From assembly GCA_034111045.1 (NCBI GenBank), contig JAWUYA010000044.1, positions 23,832-87,831 on the forward strand: a DNA stretch of 64,000 nt, in the 5' to 3' direction. Every line of letters begins with the position of its first letter. Positions within the stretch are counted from its first letter, which is position 1. The stretch comes from JALJPB01 sp034111045 (GTDB lineage Bacteria > Pseudomonadota > Gammaproteobacteria > Enterobacterales > Alteromonadaceae). Made by a program: the position numbers and the translations under genes. The notes under the pieces were generated by a model. That model searched no databases. It had not been told where the DNA came from and saw only the letters and a program-made list of their open reading frames with translations. Of the stretch, positions 8,896 to 17,757 are shown one piece after another.

Positions 8896-10167
8896 TTAAA
8901 GCTGGCCTAATACTTTAGCTGGTTCAATTTTTGTTGCTCGCCATGCAGGGTAAATGGTAGCCATTAAACTCATCATTAATGCGGCAGTAAGTGTTATATA
9001 GACATCAGACAAATTCACTTGACTAGGAATATAATCAATAAAATAAACATCTGCAGATAAAAAATGCAGATGAAATAATGACTCTATATTGGTAACAATA
9101 TTGGTTAAATTAGACGCTACATAGACCCCCGAAGCCCCTCCAACCAGACAACCTAACATGCCATTAACTAGGCCTTGTATCATAAAAGTCACCATGATCA
9201 TCGACGAACTTGCGCCCATTGTCTTTAAAATTGCAATATCACCTTTTTTATCATTTACCGCCATAATAAGTGTAGAAACAATATTAAAACTCGCCACCGC
9301 AATCACTAACACTAAAACAATAAACATCACCATGCGCACTAATTGAATATCGTTAAAAATATGACCTTGCGTGCGAGTCCAGTCATAAATATAAACATAA
9401 GTATCAAATCTATAGGCAACATCTCGAGCAATGGATTGTGCTTTAAAAACATTAGCCAGTTTGAGTCTAAAGCCTTGTACTTGCCCTGGCTGATATAACA
9501 TGATTTTATTGGCATTTTTTAGTGACATATACGCTAAGGTATCGTCAATAGTGCCACCAAATTTAAAAAGACCAACGATAGTAACATTACGCTTTATCGG
9601 CGCTGCAAAAATACTCCTTTGATCAACATCTTGACTTGCTTTTGACTGTGGTAATAAAATTTGTACTGTATCACCTACAACCACATTTAATTTTTTTGCA
9701 ATACCAACACCAATAACAACACCGAGCACATCGTCACGGTCAAGTCCTTGCCATTGTCCTTTAACCATAAGACTTGTTATTGCCGATACTTGCTGCTCGA
9801 GTTCAACATCAACACCTCTGATCTCCCCTATACCTTTAAGATTATTACCGTGCTGCATTACACCCGTCATTTTTATCACCGGGGCTGCTGATAATACTTG
9901 AGGATGGTTAAGCACTTTGTTGATTTTTTCTTCCCAGTCAGTTATAGGCTCATTAACCGCTATTATTTCCGCATGAGGGACTACTGACAGTAGGCGTTGA
10001 GTAAGTTCCTTTTCAAAACCATTCATAGCAGATAAAACAACAATAAGCACCATTACACCTAAAGCAATACCGACAGTAGACGATGCTGAAATAAATGAAG
10101 AAAAGCCATTACCATGACGACTTCGAACGTATCTTAGCGCAAAGAAAAGGCTTAAAGGCTTAAACAT
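8896..10167 (-). CDS. lolE: Lipoprotein-releasing ABC transporter permease LolE
   Basis: Inner-membrane subunit of LolCDE, which extracts outer-membrane lipoproteins and passes them to LolA. The 423 residues start MFKPLSLFFALRYVRSR, with a first membrane helix around residues 25-50, a large MacB-like periplasmic domain, and three C-terminal helices with the FtsX signature (VASFNIVSTLIMAV, KTMGAS, YPAWRATKIEPAKVL). It is the third gene of lolC-lolD-lolE, 10 bp after lolD, with AGGAAA in front of ATG 10167. Assignment as LolE rather than LolC rests on gene order and on the pairing with the upstream paralogue. Confidence 0.93.
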   Translation of the reverse strand: MFKPLSLFFALRYVRSRHGNGFSSFISASSTVGIALGVMVLIVVLSAMNGFEKELTQRLLSVVPHAEIIAVNEPITDWEEKINKVLNHPQVLSAAPVIKMTGVMQHGNNLKGIGEIRGVDVELEQQVSAITSLMVKGQWQGLDRDDVLGVVIGVGIAKKLNVVVGDTVQILLPQSKASQDVDQRSIFAAPIKRNVTIVGLFKFGGTIDDTLAYMSLKNANKIMLYQPGQVQGFRLKLANVFKAQSIARDVAYRFDTYVYIYDWTRTQGHIFNDIQLVRMVMFIVLVLVIAVASFNIVSTLIMAVNDKKGDIAILKTMGASSSMIMVTFMIQGLVNGMLGCLVGGASGVYVASNLTNIVTNIESLFHLHFLSADVYFIDYIPSQVNLSDVYITLTAALMMSLMATIYPAWRATKIEPAKVLGQL

Positions 10168-10177
10168 TAATGATTTC

Positions 10178-10882
10178 CTAGGGTTTAATTAGTGCCAAAG
10201 GGCTTGTAAATGGCATTAGTGTGCCATGCTCTAATTTTAATTGCCTGTCCATTCTAGAAGCTAAGACCAAGTCATGAGTGACAATAACAAAACTGGTATT
10301 AACGGTGGCATTTAATGATTTAAGTAATTGAAAAATTTGTTCTGCGGTATCAAAGTCTAAATTACCTGTTGGCTCATCAGCTAATATTAATGAGGGTTTG
10401 GTTACCAGAGCTCTAGCAATAGCGACACGTTGACGTTCACCACCAGAGAGTTCAGATGGTCTATGCTGGCCTCGGTGACTCAAACCAACTTTTTCTAACA
10501 TTTCTTTTGAAGCTTGTAGCGCATACTTGGGCTTATCTCCACGAATTAATAGCGGGATAGCCACATTTTCTTCCGCTGAAAACTCCATCATCAAATGATG
10601 AAATTGATAAATAAAACCAATATGTTTGTTACGAAAGCTTGCTCGCTCTTTATCTGTTAATTGATGAATATTGACATCATTAATCAATACTTCACCAGCA
10701 CTAGGTTTATCAAGGGCCCCGGCAAGATGCAAAAAAGTACTTTTACCACAGCCCGAGCTGCCAACAATAGCTAATAACTCACCAGACTTAACCGTTAATT
10801 CAAGGCCATGTAATACTTTAGTTTCTATATTTCCTTGTTGATAAGACTTAGAAAGTTGATGGCATTGTAAAACGCTACTCAT
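10178..10882 (-). CDS. lolD: Lipoprotein-releasing ABC transporter ATPase LolD
   Basis: Cytoplasmic ATPase that powers LolCDE. Walker A GSSGCGKST, signature LSGGERQR, Walker B LILADEPTGNLD and the switch His in VTHD are all present. A TTG at 10897 opens the frame, but GGAG lies at good distance from ATG 10882, giving MSSVLQCHQLSKSY, which matches the family N-terminus (234 residues; E. coli 233). It lies between lolC and lolE, with a 41-bp gap to lolC. Confidence 0.96.
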   Translation of the reverse strand: MSSVLQCHQLSKSYQQGNIETKVLHGLELTVKSGELLAIVGSSGCGKSTFLHLAGALDKPSAGEVLINDVNIHQLTDKERASFRNKHIGFIYQFHHLMMEFSAEENVAIPLLIRGDKPKYALQASKEMLEKVGLSHRGQHRPSELSGGERQRVAIARALVTKPSLILADEPTGNLDFDTAEQIFQLLKSLNATVNTSFVIVTHDLVLASRMDRQLKLEHGTLMPFTSPLALIKP

Positions 10883-10923
10883 GAGGTAAATCTCCAATAC
10901 TGCAGTTTGAATATAAAACGGGC

Positions 10924-12156
10924 TTATTCATGACGTAAAACCTCGGCGGGTTGGGTTGTTGATGCACGATACGCAGGATATAAAGTAGCGAGAAAACTCA
11001 TGCTTAATGCTGAGAGGATAATAACCAAAACATCCCTTATTTCTAATTGTATCGGCAGAGTTTGTGCAGCATAACCGTTACCGAATAAATTCATACTGAA
11101 GGTGGTGATTAATGTATTTAAATTTAAGGTTAAAGCCACTCCTAAAATGGTGCCTAATATAACACCCCATAAGCCATTAACCATGCCTTGGGTAATAAAT
11201 ATTTTGATAATACCTGTTCGATCTAAACCTAATGTTTGCAAAATACCAATTTCACCCTGCTTATCAATAACCACCATAACTAATGCCGAAATAATGTTAA
11301 ATGTAGCTACGGATATAATAAGACTGAGCATTAACCACATCATATTTTTTTCCATTTTTACAGCAGAAAACAACACCCCTTGGCTTTGTGTCCAAGTGGT
11401 AAATTCTAAATCACTATCAAATATTGTGGAAAGCTGATTAACAACTTGTTTGGCGTTAAACGCATCATCAAGATATAAGCGTAATTGATTAATGCCATCA
11501 CCTCTACGACGAAGTAGTTTGGCGCCAAAATCGCTATGAACATAAACCATAGCCGCATCAACTTGCGAGCCAACGTTGAAAATTCCTGTGATGGTAAAAG
11601 TGCGCTGAACAGGAACACGGCCCATAGGGGTAAAGACCGTTTTATTGAGTAACACAAGGCGGATAGTATCGCCGTAATCAACATTAAGCTGTCGTGCCAA
11701 TGACTCCCCCATAACTACATTATATGTCCCTTGAGATAAACTGGCTAAGTTTCCGGCAACCATATGACTACTGACAATATTGTTAGTCTCATACTCTGGA
11801 ATAATACCTTGAATTAAAACGCCCTGTAATGAATCAATTGATTGAATTAACGCTTCTGCCTCTAAAAAAGGACTAGCTTGGATCACATGAGGCTGTTTCA
11901 TAAATAACTTTCGTTGTTCCGCCCAGTAAGGCATCATTTTTTTTTCATTACTGATGACAATATGAGGAACTAAGCCTAAGATGCGTTTTTTTAATTCACC
12001 TTCAAAGCCATTCATTACCGACACAACAGTGATCAATGAAACAACACCCAATAATATACCCGCAATAGAGAAAAAAGTGATAAAAGAAACAAATCCGGAG
12101 CGACTTTGACTGCGACTATAACGAAGACCGATGAACAGGCTGACAGGTTGAAACAT
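10924..12156 (-). CDS. lolC: Lipoprotein-releasing ABC transporter permease LolC
   Basis: Partner permease of LolE and the subunit that recruits LolA. From ATG 12156 the protein reads MFQPVSLFIGLRYSRSQ, which matches E. coli LolC (MYQPVALFIGLRY), so this start is preferred over ATG 12207, which adds 17 hydrophobic residues. No strong ribosome-binding site precedes either. The rest is one N-terminal helix, a periplasmic domain with the TPMGRVPVQRTF loop conserved in LolC (the family's LolA-binding hook region), and three C-terminal helices ending in YPAYRASTTQPAEVLRHE (410 residues). First gene of lolCDE. Confidence 0.94.
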   Translation of the reverse strand: MFQPVSLFIGLRYSRSQSRSGFVSFITFFSIAGILLGVVSLITVVSVMNGFEGELKKRILGLVPHIVISNEKKMMPYWAEQRKLFMKQPHVIQASPFLEAEALIQSIDSLQGVLIQGIIPEYETNNIVSSHMVAGNLASLSQGTYNVVMGESLARQLNVDYGDTIRLVLLNKTVFTPMGRVPVQRTFTITGIFNVGSQVDAAMVYVHSDFGAKLLRRRGDGINQLRLYLDDAFNAKQVVNQLSTIFDSDLEFTTWTQSQGVLFSAVKMEKNMMWLMLSLIISVATFNIISALVMVVIDKQGEIGILQTLGLDRTGIIKIFITQGMVNGLWGVILGTILGVALTLNLNTLITTFSMNLFGNGYAAQTLPIQLEIRDVLVIILSALSMSFLATLYPAYRASTTQPAEVLRHE

Positions 12157-12318
12157 GAATAATAAGGCTACTATGCTAAGTGGTTGATTAAATGGTTTTT
12201 TTAACATCGAAATGATAACACAAGTCGTTAGAACACTTGAATTTATTCATAAAATGAGGGAGAAGCATAACACAAGGATTATTGGCCCAGATAAACATTA
12301 TGTAAATAAAGGTGTTTT

Positions 12319-12996
12319 ATGCAAAAATTCGTTTTAAACTCTTCACATAATCAATTATTTGTAGAGATAGTAAATATGCCAACATCAGAAATACAAACTA
12401 AGTTAATACAATTTAATGAATTTTTTTCAATTGAATCTAACTATAACGTTAATGTTGTAAATATTGATAAAAAATCATTACCTTCATTTGAACAATTTAT
12501 GAAAAAAATGCCATTGGCATTTAAAATAGCCAGTGATATTGTCCACATTGATCAAGCTGCCTTGCGACCTTTACAAGGTGTGAGTAGCAGTACTGCAGGA
12601 CAACTCGTTGAATACTTACATCATCAAACGCAAAAAATAGATTTACTGATTGGGTATATTATTAGCCAAGAAAATGAAGAAAAAAATCGCTTTCAAGGAC
12701 TTAAGTTTGGTGGCGGCGGCTTAATTTTCTCTTCTGAACAACCGCTTGTACTCGGTCAAATGCTAGAGTTAAAAATATTCTTAGAGGATAACAGTAGTGC
12801 GGTATATTGCATGGGAGAAGTGATTGAAACTATCTCAACAGACAATAGTGCCATTGAAAAATCAATCAGTTATCAAATTAAAGTGGTTTTTCATTTTATT
12901 CAAGAAGATGATCGTGAAATATTAGTACGAACCAGTTTACATGAACAATCTAAACAATTACAAGCGCTAGCAAAAATCCGAAATAACAAAAATTAA
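12319..12996 (+). CDS. PilZ-like domain protein with degenerate c-di-GMP motifs
   Basis: A 225-residue soluble protein. The C-terminal half (about residues 120-215) has the PilZ beta-barrel pattern: FQGLKFGGGGLIF, LVLGQMLELKIFL, AVYCMGEVIE, YQIKVVFHFIQEDDREILV. The N-terminal 110 residues look like the helical region found in Shewanella/Vibrio PilZ proteins beside lolC. The canonical ligand motifs are not met: I see no RxxxR before the barrel, and the (D/N)xSxxG position reads K129-F-G-G-G-G134. Binding of c-di-GMP is therefore doubtful. An AAGG ribosome-binding site precedes ATG 12319. Divergent from lolC. Confidence 0.8.
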   Translation: MQKFVLNSSHNQLFVEIVNMPTSEIQTKLIQFNEFFSIESNYNVNVVNIDKKSLPSFEQFMKKMPLAFKIASDIVHIDQAALRPLQGVSSSTAGQLVEYLHHQTQKIDLLIGYIISQENEEKNRFQGLKFGGGGLIFSSEQPLVLGQMLELKIFLEDNSSAVYCMGEVIETISTDNSAIEKSISYQIKVVFHFIQEDDREILVRTSLHEQSKQLQALAKIRNNKN

Positions 12997-13063
12997 TAGC
13001 AATAATTAATAACAAAAAGCTGAACACTAATTTACCCGTCGTCAATAGTGAGTAGCAAGTTCA

Positions 13064-13079
13064 TTAGCTTATAAGCTAA
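13064..13079. repeat. 16-bp perfect palindrome upstream of the DUF2897 gene
   Basis: TTAGCTTATAAGCTAA is fully self-complementary. It lies about 34 bp upstream of the ATG at 13113, a position suited to an operator; it could also form a short hairpin ending the PilZ gene transcript. The core TTAGCTTATAAG recurs once in the dacA-ybeD gap, near 48788. Confidence 0.5.
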
Positions 13080-13112
13080 CATCTTCAACCTCAATTCATG
13101 CGGAGAATTAAT

Positions 13113-13283
13113 ATGACTTTTTCTATATTCGTCGTTATTGTGCTTTGTTTAGCCATGATAATATCAGGCATAGTGGTGTTAAAAAAATCAGCAAAAAAAT
13201 TCAATTTAACTGAGCAACAATTAACAAGAATCAAACAAAGAAAATTAGCGCTAGAAAAAGAAGATGAAGATGAAGATAACTAG
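13113..13283 (+). CDS. DUF2897 family small membrane protein
   Basis: A 56-residue protein: one N-terminal membrane helix (about residues 3-24) followed by KKSAKKFNLTEQQLTRIKQRK and an acidic tail EKEDEDEDN. This matches the DUF2897 family of small gammaproteobacterial proteins as I recall it. ATG 13113 is preceded by GGAG at good spacing; an ATG at 13098 in the same frame overlaps that ribosome-binding site and is less likely. Function unknown; probably a single-pass inner-membrane protein with a cytoplasmic coiled tail. Confidence 0.75.
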   Translation: MTFSIFVVIVLCLAMIISGIVVLKKSAKKFNLTEQQLTRIKQRKLALEKEDEDEDN

Positions 13284-13316
13284 CCACTCACAACTACCTG
13301 CCTAAAGCTAATTATG

Positions 13317-13595
13317 CTAACGTCGGTATAATGTTTTAATTAAATGGTAACCAAATTTAGTTTTAACAGGCCCATGCACTGTTAATATCGGCTTTTTAAA
13401 AACAACATTATCAAACGCCTTCACCATTTGTCCTGGGCGAAACTCACCAAGGTCTCCTCCTTTCTTTTTAGAAGGACAAAGTGAAAAATTTCGCGCTATT
13501 TTTGCAAAGTCTCCACCATTATCTAATAGTTCTTTTATCTCATTGGCTTGCTGTTCAGTTTTAACTAAAATATGTAATGCACAGGCAACTGCCAT
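13317..13595 (-). CDS. ppiC: Peptidyl-prolyl cis-trans isomerase C (parvulin)
   Basis: A 92-residue single-domain parvulin like E. coli PpiC (93 residues): ALHILVKTEQQANEI, then CPSKKKGGDLGEFRPGQMVKAFDNVVF, then GPVKTKFGYHLIKTLYRR. It has no signal peptide, so it is cytoplasmic. Two ATGs are possible (13601 and 13595); the second has AGGA at better spacing and matches the family start. Convergent with the DUF2897 gene, 33 bp apart. Confidence 0.95.
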   Translation of the reverse strand: MAVACALHILVKTEQQANEIKELLDNGGDFAKIARNFSLCPSKKKGGDLGEFRPGQMVKAFDNVVFKKPILTVHGPVKTKFGYHLIKTLYRR

Positions 13596-13725
13596 GTTCA
13601 TTTTCCTATAACGTGATGGTTATTTAATTATAACAGTATAAATTTCAAGATGTCCGATGACACTTTATATCAACCTTTGCTACAATAACTGAAACATTAA
13701 TCGTGCTGTTATTTTTGAGGTTTAT

Positions 13726-14322
13726 ATGTCGTCGATACAACATCTTTTTGACAATAATCTACAGTGGGCAGAAAAAGTAAAACGAGAAAACCCCAATTTT
13801 TTTAGAAACCTTTCTGAACAACAGTCACCCAAATATTTATGGATTGGCTGCTCAGACTCTAGAGTACCAGCAAACAGTTTAATGGGCATGGCGCCTGGCG
13901 AAGTTTTTGTCCACAGAAATATTGCTAATCAGGTTATTCATACTGACTTAAACTGTTTATCGGTTATTCAATATGCTGTTGATATATTAAAGGTCGAACA
14001 TATTATTGTTTGTGGTCATTATGGTTGTGGTGGTATAAGTGCCGCATTGGATAATGAAAGTCATGGTTTAATTGATAACTGGTTACAACATATAAAAGAT
14101 GTCTATCGTTTTCATCAACAAAGACTTGATGCTATTGATAACAGCACCGCTAAAGCAAATTTAATGTGCGAGCTAAATGTTATTGAACAAGTGGCAAACG
14201 TATCAAGCAGCACCATACTTAAAAGAGCTTGGGCTAATAATCAAAAAATTACCGTACACGGTTTTATCTACAAACTACATGATGGTGTTTTAAAAGACTT
14301 GGAAGTGTCGGTAAATAATTAA
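13726..14322 (+). CDS. can: Beta-class carbonic anhydrase
   Basis: Interconverts CO2 and bicarbonate in the cytoplasm. The zinc ligands Cys42, His98 and Cys101 and the Asp44-Arg46 dyad are all in place (CSDSRVPA, CGHYGCGG). The length, 198 residues, is somewhat below E. coli Can (220). The ATG has GAGG upstream. It is followed by a convergent gap before hppD, so it is probably a single-gene unit. Confidence 0.95.
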   Translation: MSSIQHLFDNNLQWAEKVKRENPNFFRNLSEQQSPKYLWIGCSDSRVPANSLMGMAPGEVFVHRNIANQVIHTDLNCLSVIQYAVDILKVEHIIVCGHYGCGGISAALDNESHGLIDNWLQHIKDVYRFHQQRLDAIDNSTAKANLMCELNVIEQVANVSSSTILKRAWANNQKITVHGFIYKLHDGVLKDLEVSVNN

Positions 14323-14483
14323 TAATTAGTCGATATATCAAACACCTCGGAATTACATTCAAAAATCAGCCCCTAAAAGTAAAAATTCCAACCAATATCA
14401 ATTAGTTAGAATTTCAACTTCTCTATATATTATCGGCATCAAGTAATACATTACTTATTTGCTCATAAAATAGAAAATAAAAG

Positions 14484-15539
14484 CTAAACGACACCCCGTT
14501 CAATTTGATTCAACTCAATAGATTTAAATAAAGCAGTAAAGTTTCCTTCACCGAAACCTCTGTCATCTACACGTTGAATCATTTCAATAAAGATAGGGCC
14601 AAATATATTTTTAGTGAATATTTGTAATAAATAAGCATTTTCTTTTTGACTATCTACTAATATTTGATGATCTTGAATACGTTGATGATCTTCTTTAACC
14701 CAAGGGATACGTTTAAATACATCATCATAATACTCAGGAACAATGTCTAAAGTATCAATAATATCTTTATCGAGTTTATCTAAAGAGCCAACTAAATCAT
14801 CGGTAATAAAAGCTAAATGTTGAACGCCTGGACCATTGTATTCATTCAAATACTCATCGATTTGGTTATTACTACTCCCTTTACCCTCATTGATTGGAAT
14901 ACTAAATTGACCACAAGGTGATTGTAAGGCATAAGAGATTAAAGCTGTTTTTTCACCTTTTATGTCGAAATAACGTACTTCGGTAAAACCAAAAATATCT
15001 TTATAAAAGTCAGCCCATTTATGCATTGTGCCTTGGTAAACATTATTTGTTAAATGGTCAACGCGTAAAAAACCTTTATCAGGCTCTAATACCGGTGACG
15101 CTAAAGGTTCAAAATCATCTTCATATATTGAGCCGGGGTTGTTTGTCGATGCTGGAAATTTTTCAACAAAATAAATCAAACTATCACCTATACCGAAAAT
15201 TGCTGGATATGGTAATTTATTTTCAACATTTTGCGCTGATTTAGCGCCACGATTTAATGCTTCGTCAAAAGCAAACATAGCATCCTCTACCCGCCAACCC
15301 ATTGAGCAAATAGCTGGACCATGACTTTTTGCAAATTCTTTAGAAAAACCTGCTTGTTCATTATTTAATAAAAAATGAATGTCATTTTGATTAAAATAAT
15401 CAATATCGCGACCTTTAAACTTTTTTGTTTTTGAAAACCCAAAACCATAAAATGCGTTTTCCATAAAGTCACTATCAGGTGTTGCGTATTCAATGAATTC
15501 TATGCCACATAAATTTAATGGATTTTTAATATCAGTCAT
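14484..15539 (-). CDS. hppD: 4-hydroxyphenylpyruvate dioxygenase
   Basis: Converts 4-hydroxyphenylpyruvate to homogentisate, the second step of tyrosine degradation and the entry to pyomelanin. The two vicinal-oxygen-chelate domains are present, with iron ligands His162, His241 and Glu319 (VDHLTN, VQHLAF, FIEMIQR), and RGFGEGNF near the C-terminus. ATG 15539 has GAGAG upstream and gives 351 residues; an upstream ATG at 15554 is less well placed. No homogentisate dioxygenase or fumarylacetoacetase gene lies nearby, so the rest of the pathway is elsewhere or absent. A TyrR-like box lies 183 bp upstream. Confidence 0.96.
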   Translation of the reverse strand: MTDIKNPLNLCGIEFIEYATPDSDFMENAFYGFGFSKTKKFKGRDIDYFNQNDIHFLLNNEQAGFSKEFAKSHGPAICSMGWRVEDAMFAFDEALNRGAKSAQNVENKLPYPAIFGIGDSLIYFVEKFPASTNNPGSIYEDDFEPLASPVLEPDKGFLRVDHLTNNVYQGTMHKWADFYKDIFGFTEVRYFDIKGEKTALISYALQSPCGQFSIPINEGKGSSNNQIDEYLNEYNGPGVQHLAFITDDLVGSLDKLDKDIIDTLDIVPEYYDDVFKRIPWVKEDHQRIQDHQILVDSQKENAYLLQIFTKNIFGPIFIEMIQRVDDRGFGEGNFTALFKSIELNQIERGVV

Positions 15540-15905
15540 ATGTATTGCTCTCATTTTTAGGACTTGTTTCGCTGTAATATAATCATTATCTAGGTCTTTG
15601 CGACTAAGGAAAAGCTTGAAGGTAATAGTGATATATAGTGTTTTGTAAAAGAAAATGTACGAGGATAGAAATATAAAATCAGTTGATAGTGGGGTAGCGC
15701 ATATATGTACTAGCGCACAGGTGTATAGTATTTTTTACACAAATGATTTTATAGATAGTAGGACAACAACTGAGCGTAAGGAGTATTGTTAAATACGTTT
15801 TATAACCGCATCTAAATATTGAATTTTATAGCGACATAACCCCTTCCTTTATTTGTGGGAATAAAAAAATTGATAGCCTGCCTTCGCTTGATCAAATCCT
15901 TATTC
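15540..15905. other. Intergenic region between hppD and deaD
   Basis: About 370 bp of upstream region for hppD, which is transcribed leftward. It holds the TyrR-like box and the half-site described separately, plus a direct repeat TAGCGCA. No coding frame is supported. Confidence 0.6.
15722..15739. promoter_or_regulatory. TyrR-box-like operator upstream of hppD
   Basis: TGTATA-GTATTT-TTTACA matches the TyrR consensus TGTAAA-N6-TTTACA at 11 of 12 defined positions. It is set in a longer symmetry, GTGTA/TACAC. TyrR control of aromatic amino acid catabolism is known in related marine gammaproteobacteria, so this fits the gene. A weaker half-site, TGTAAA, lies at 15644-15649. Confidence 0.6.
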
Positions 15906-15933
15906 AAAAAAAAGACGCTAGATAGCGTCTTTT
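15906..15933 (-). terminator. Rho-independent terminator of deaD
   Basis: On the minus strand, AGACGCT pairs with AGCGTCT (loop ATCT), the stem is extended by A-T pairs, and a run of T follows directly. It begins about 20 bp after the deaD stop codon, a textbook position. Confidence 0.92.
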
Positions 15934-15954
15934 CAATCAAGTTGATGATAACAA

Positions 15955-17757
15955 TTAATTTTGACGTTGTGGGCGTTCTGAACGTTTACGTTGACTCTCA
16001 ACTGGTGCATCAGAAATTGAAATAGACAATGCTTGACGACGAACACGAACCGCTTTAAGTTGATTAAATGAAGCCGTAGGAATCCCTTTAGGTAATTGCA
16101 CAAAACTATGTTTTTCATGCAAATTAATGGCACCAATGTAACTACTGTCAAGTGAAATTTCATTGGCTATAGCGCCAACGATATCACCAGGGCGAGCGCC
16201 GTGATCTTTACCTACTTCTAGGCGGAAAGTTTGCCAGTCGATATCATTACGAACAGTCTTAGGTTTACGAGCCGGTCTTTCAGTACGATCATCTCTACCA
16301 CCACGACTCTCTGGTCGAGCGTCTGAACGAGCATCACGACGACCACGGCCAGCATCTCTACTACCACTATCTTTGCTACCACGATCATTACGCTCAGTAC
16401 GTTCACGAGCATCACGACGAGGTTTTGGATCTTCTTTTGGTTGTAATGGCTGATTAAGTTGTTTGTTAAATAACAATGCTGCCGCTAAGTCAGTCATCGA
16501 CATTTCAGACTCGTTAGACATAGTTTCAACAATTTCACGCATCGCTACTAAATCTGTATCACTGACAATCCTAGCCATTTCATTACGTGTACGTTCGATA
16601 CGCTTTTTACCAATTTCTTGAATATTCGGTAATTCGTAATTATTAACAACACCTGAAGTTAAACGCTCATAATGACGTAATGAATACATTTCACGAGGTC
16701 GAACAAATGAAATGGCAGTACCTTCACGGCCCGCTCGGCCTGTACGTCCAATGCGGTGAACATAAGCTTCATTATCACCAGGTAAGTCATAATTAACAAC
16801 TAATGAAATACGAGGAATATCTAAACCACGAGCAACGACATCCGTGGCAATTAAAATTGATGATTTACCCGACTTCATTTGCTCAATACAACGCTCACGT
16901 TGTACTTGGTTCATGTCACCATTTAAGGCAAGTGCGGGGTATCCTGCTTTCTCTAGCTGTTCGGCAATTTCTACAGTATCACTACGTGTACGAACAAATA
17001 CAAGCATGGCATCAAAATCAACAATTTCAGCAATACGCTCTAATGCAGTGATTTTTCTAATACCGCTTACTTTCCAAGCATATTGGGTAATATTTGCTTT
17101 CGCTTGTTTCACTGCTGCAACTTTAATGTGCTCAGGATTTTTCAAGAAACGATTAGCAATTTTACGGATACCTGCAGGCATGGTGGCTGAGAATAAACAC
17201 ATCTGTGTTGTATCTGGCACATGATCAAGTGTCCAAGTAATGTCTTCTAAAAAGCCCATGTTTAACATTTCATCAGCTTCATCAAGTACGCATACTTTTA
17301 ATTCATCTAGTTTTAAACTTTTACGGCGTAAATGGTCCATCAAACGACCAGGTGTACCAACAACCACTTGAGCTCCACGCTCTAGTTGTTGAAACTGTGG
17401 ACCATAAGATTGGCCACCATACAAAGTAGCAACACGTAATCCTTTCATATTTTTACCGAAAGTCTCGATTGCCTCAGCAACTTGCATTGCTAATTCACGA
17501 GTTGGTGCTAGCACCATAAGTTGTGGTTTTTTAAGAGAGGTATCAATTTTAGCTAAAGCAGGTAAGCCAAAAGCAGCGGTTTTTCCGGTACCTGTTTGCG
17601 CTTCACCTAAAACATCTTTACCCTCAAGTAAAAGGGGAATAGTTTTCGCTTGGATAGGTGTTGAAGCAGTAAAACCTAAAGAGGTTACTGCCGTTAATAA
17701 ATTTTCAGGCAAGCCTAAAACATCAAAGCCGATAGCGGCGTTGGTTAGATCAGTCAT
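15955..17757 (-). CDS. deaD: ATP-dependent DEAD-box RNA helicase DeaD/CsdA
   Basis: Cold-shock RNA helicase for ribosome assembly and mRNA unwinding. The order is Q motif FTASTPIQ (about 29-36), Walker A AQTGTGKT (53-60), DEAD (159-162), SAT, then the helicase C-terminal domain with HRIGRTGRAGREG. After that come an Arg/Asp/Gly-rich linker (about 445-505) and a DbpA-like RNA-binding domain ending in basic QRKRSERPQRQN. ATG 17757 gives MTDLTNAAIGF, the usual start (600 residues). The frame stays open upstream to a GTG at 17880, but that part has no family similarity. A clear terminator follows. Confidence 0.95.
   Translation of the reverse strand: MTDLTNAAIGFDVLGLPENLLTAVTSLGFTASTPIQAKTIPLLLEGKDVLGEAQTGTGKTAAFGLPALAKIDTSLKKPQLMVLAPTRELAMQVAEAIETFGKNMKGLRVATLYGGQSYGPQFQQLERGAQVVVGTPGRLMDHLRRKSLKLDELKVCVLDEADEMLNMGFLEDITWTLDHVPDTTQMCLFSATMPAGIRKIANRFLKNPEHIKVAAVKQAKANITQYAWKVSGIRKITALERIAEIVDFDAMLVFVRTRSDTVEIAEQLEKAGYPALALNGDMNQVQRERCIEQMKSGKSSILIATDVVARGLDIPRISLVVNYDLPGDNEAYVHRIGRTGRAGREGTAISFVRPREMYSLRHYERLTSGVVNNYELPNIQEIGKKRIERTRNEMARIVSDTDLVAMREIVETMSNESEMSMTDLAAALLFNKQLNQPLQPKEDPKPRRDARERTERNDRGSKDSGSRDAGRGRRDARSDARPESRGGRDDRTERPARKPKTVRNDIDWQTFRLEVGKDHGARPGDIVGAIANEISLDSSYIGAINLHEKHSFVQLPKGIPTASFNQLKAVRVRRQALSISISDAPVESQRKRSERPQRQN

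Noticed and set aside
14441..14456. AAGTAAT-AC-ATTACTT inverted repeat after hppD
   Set aside because: Only A/T-rich 7-bp arms and no T-run on either strand; too weak to call a terminator.
16218..16415. Open frame antisense/alternate to the Arg-rich linker of DeaD
   Set aside because: It arises from the biased Arg/Asp/Gly codons of the linker; no ribosome-binding site or family match.
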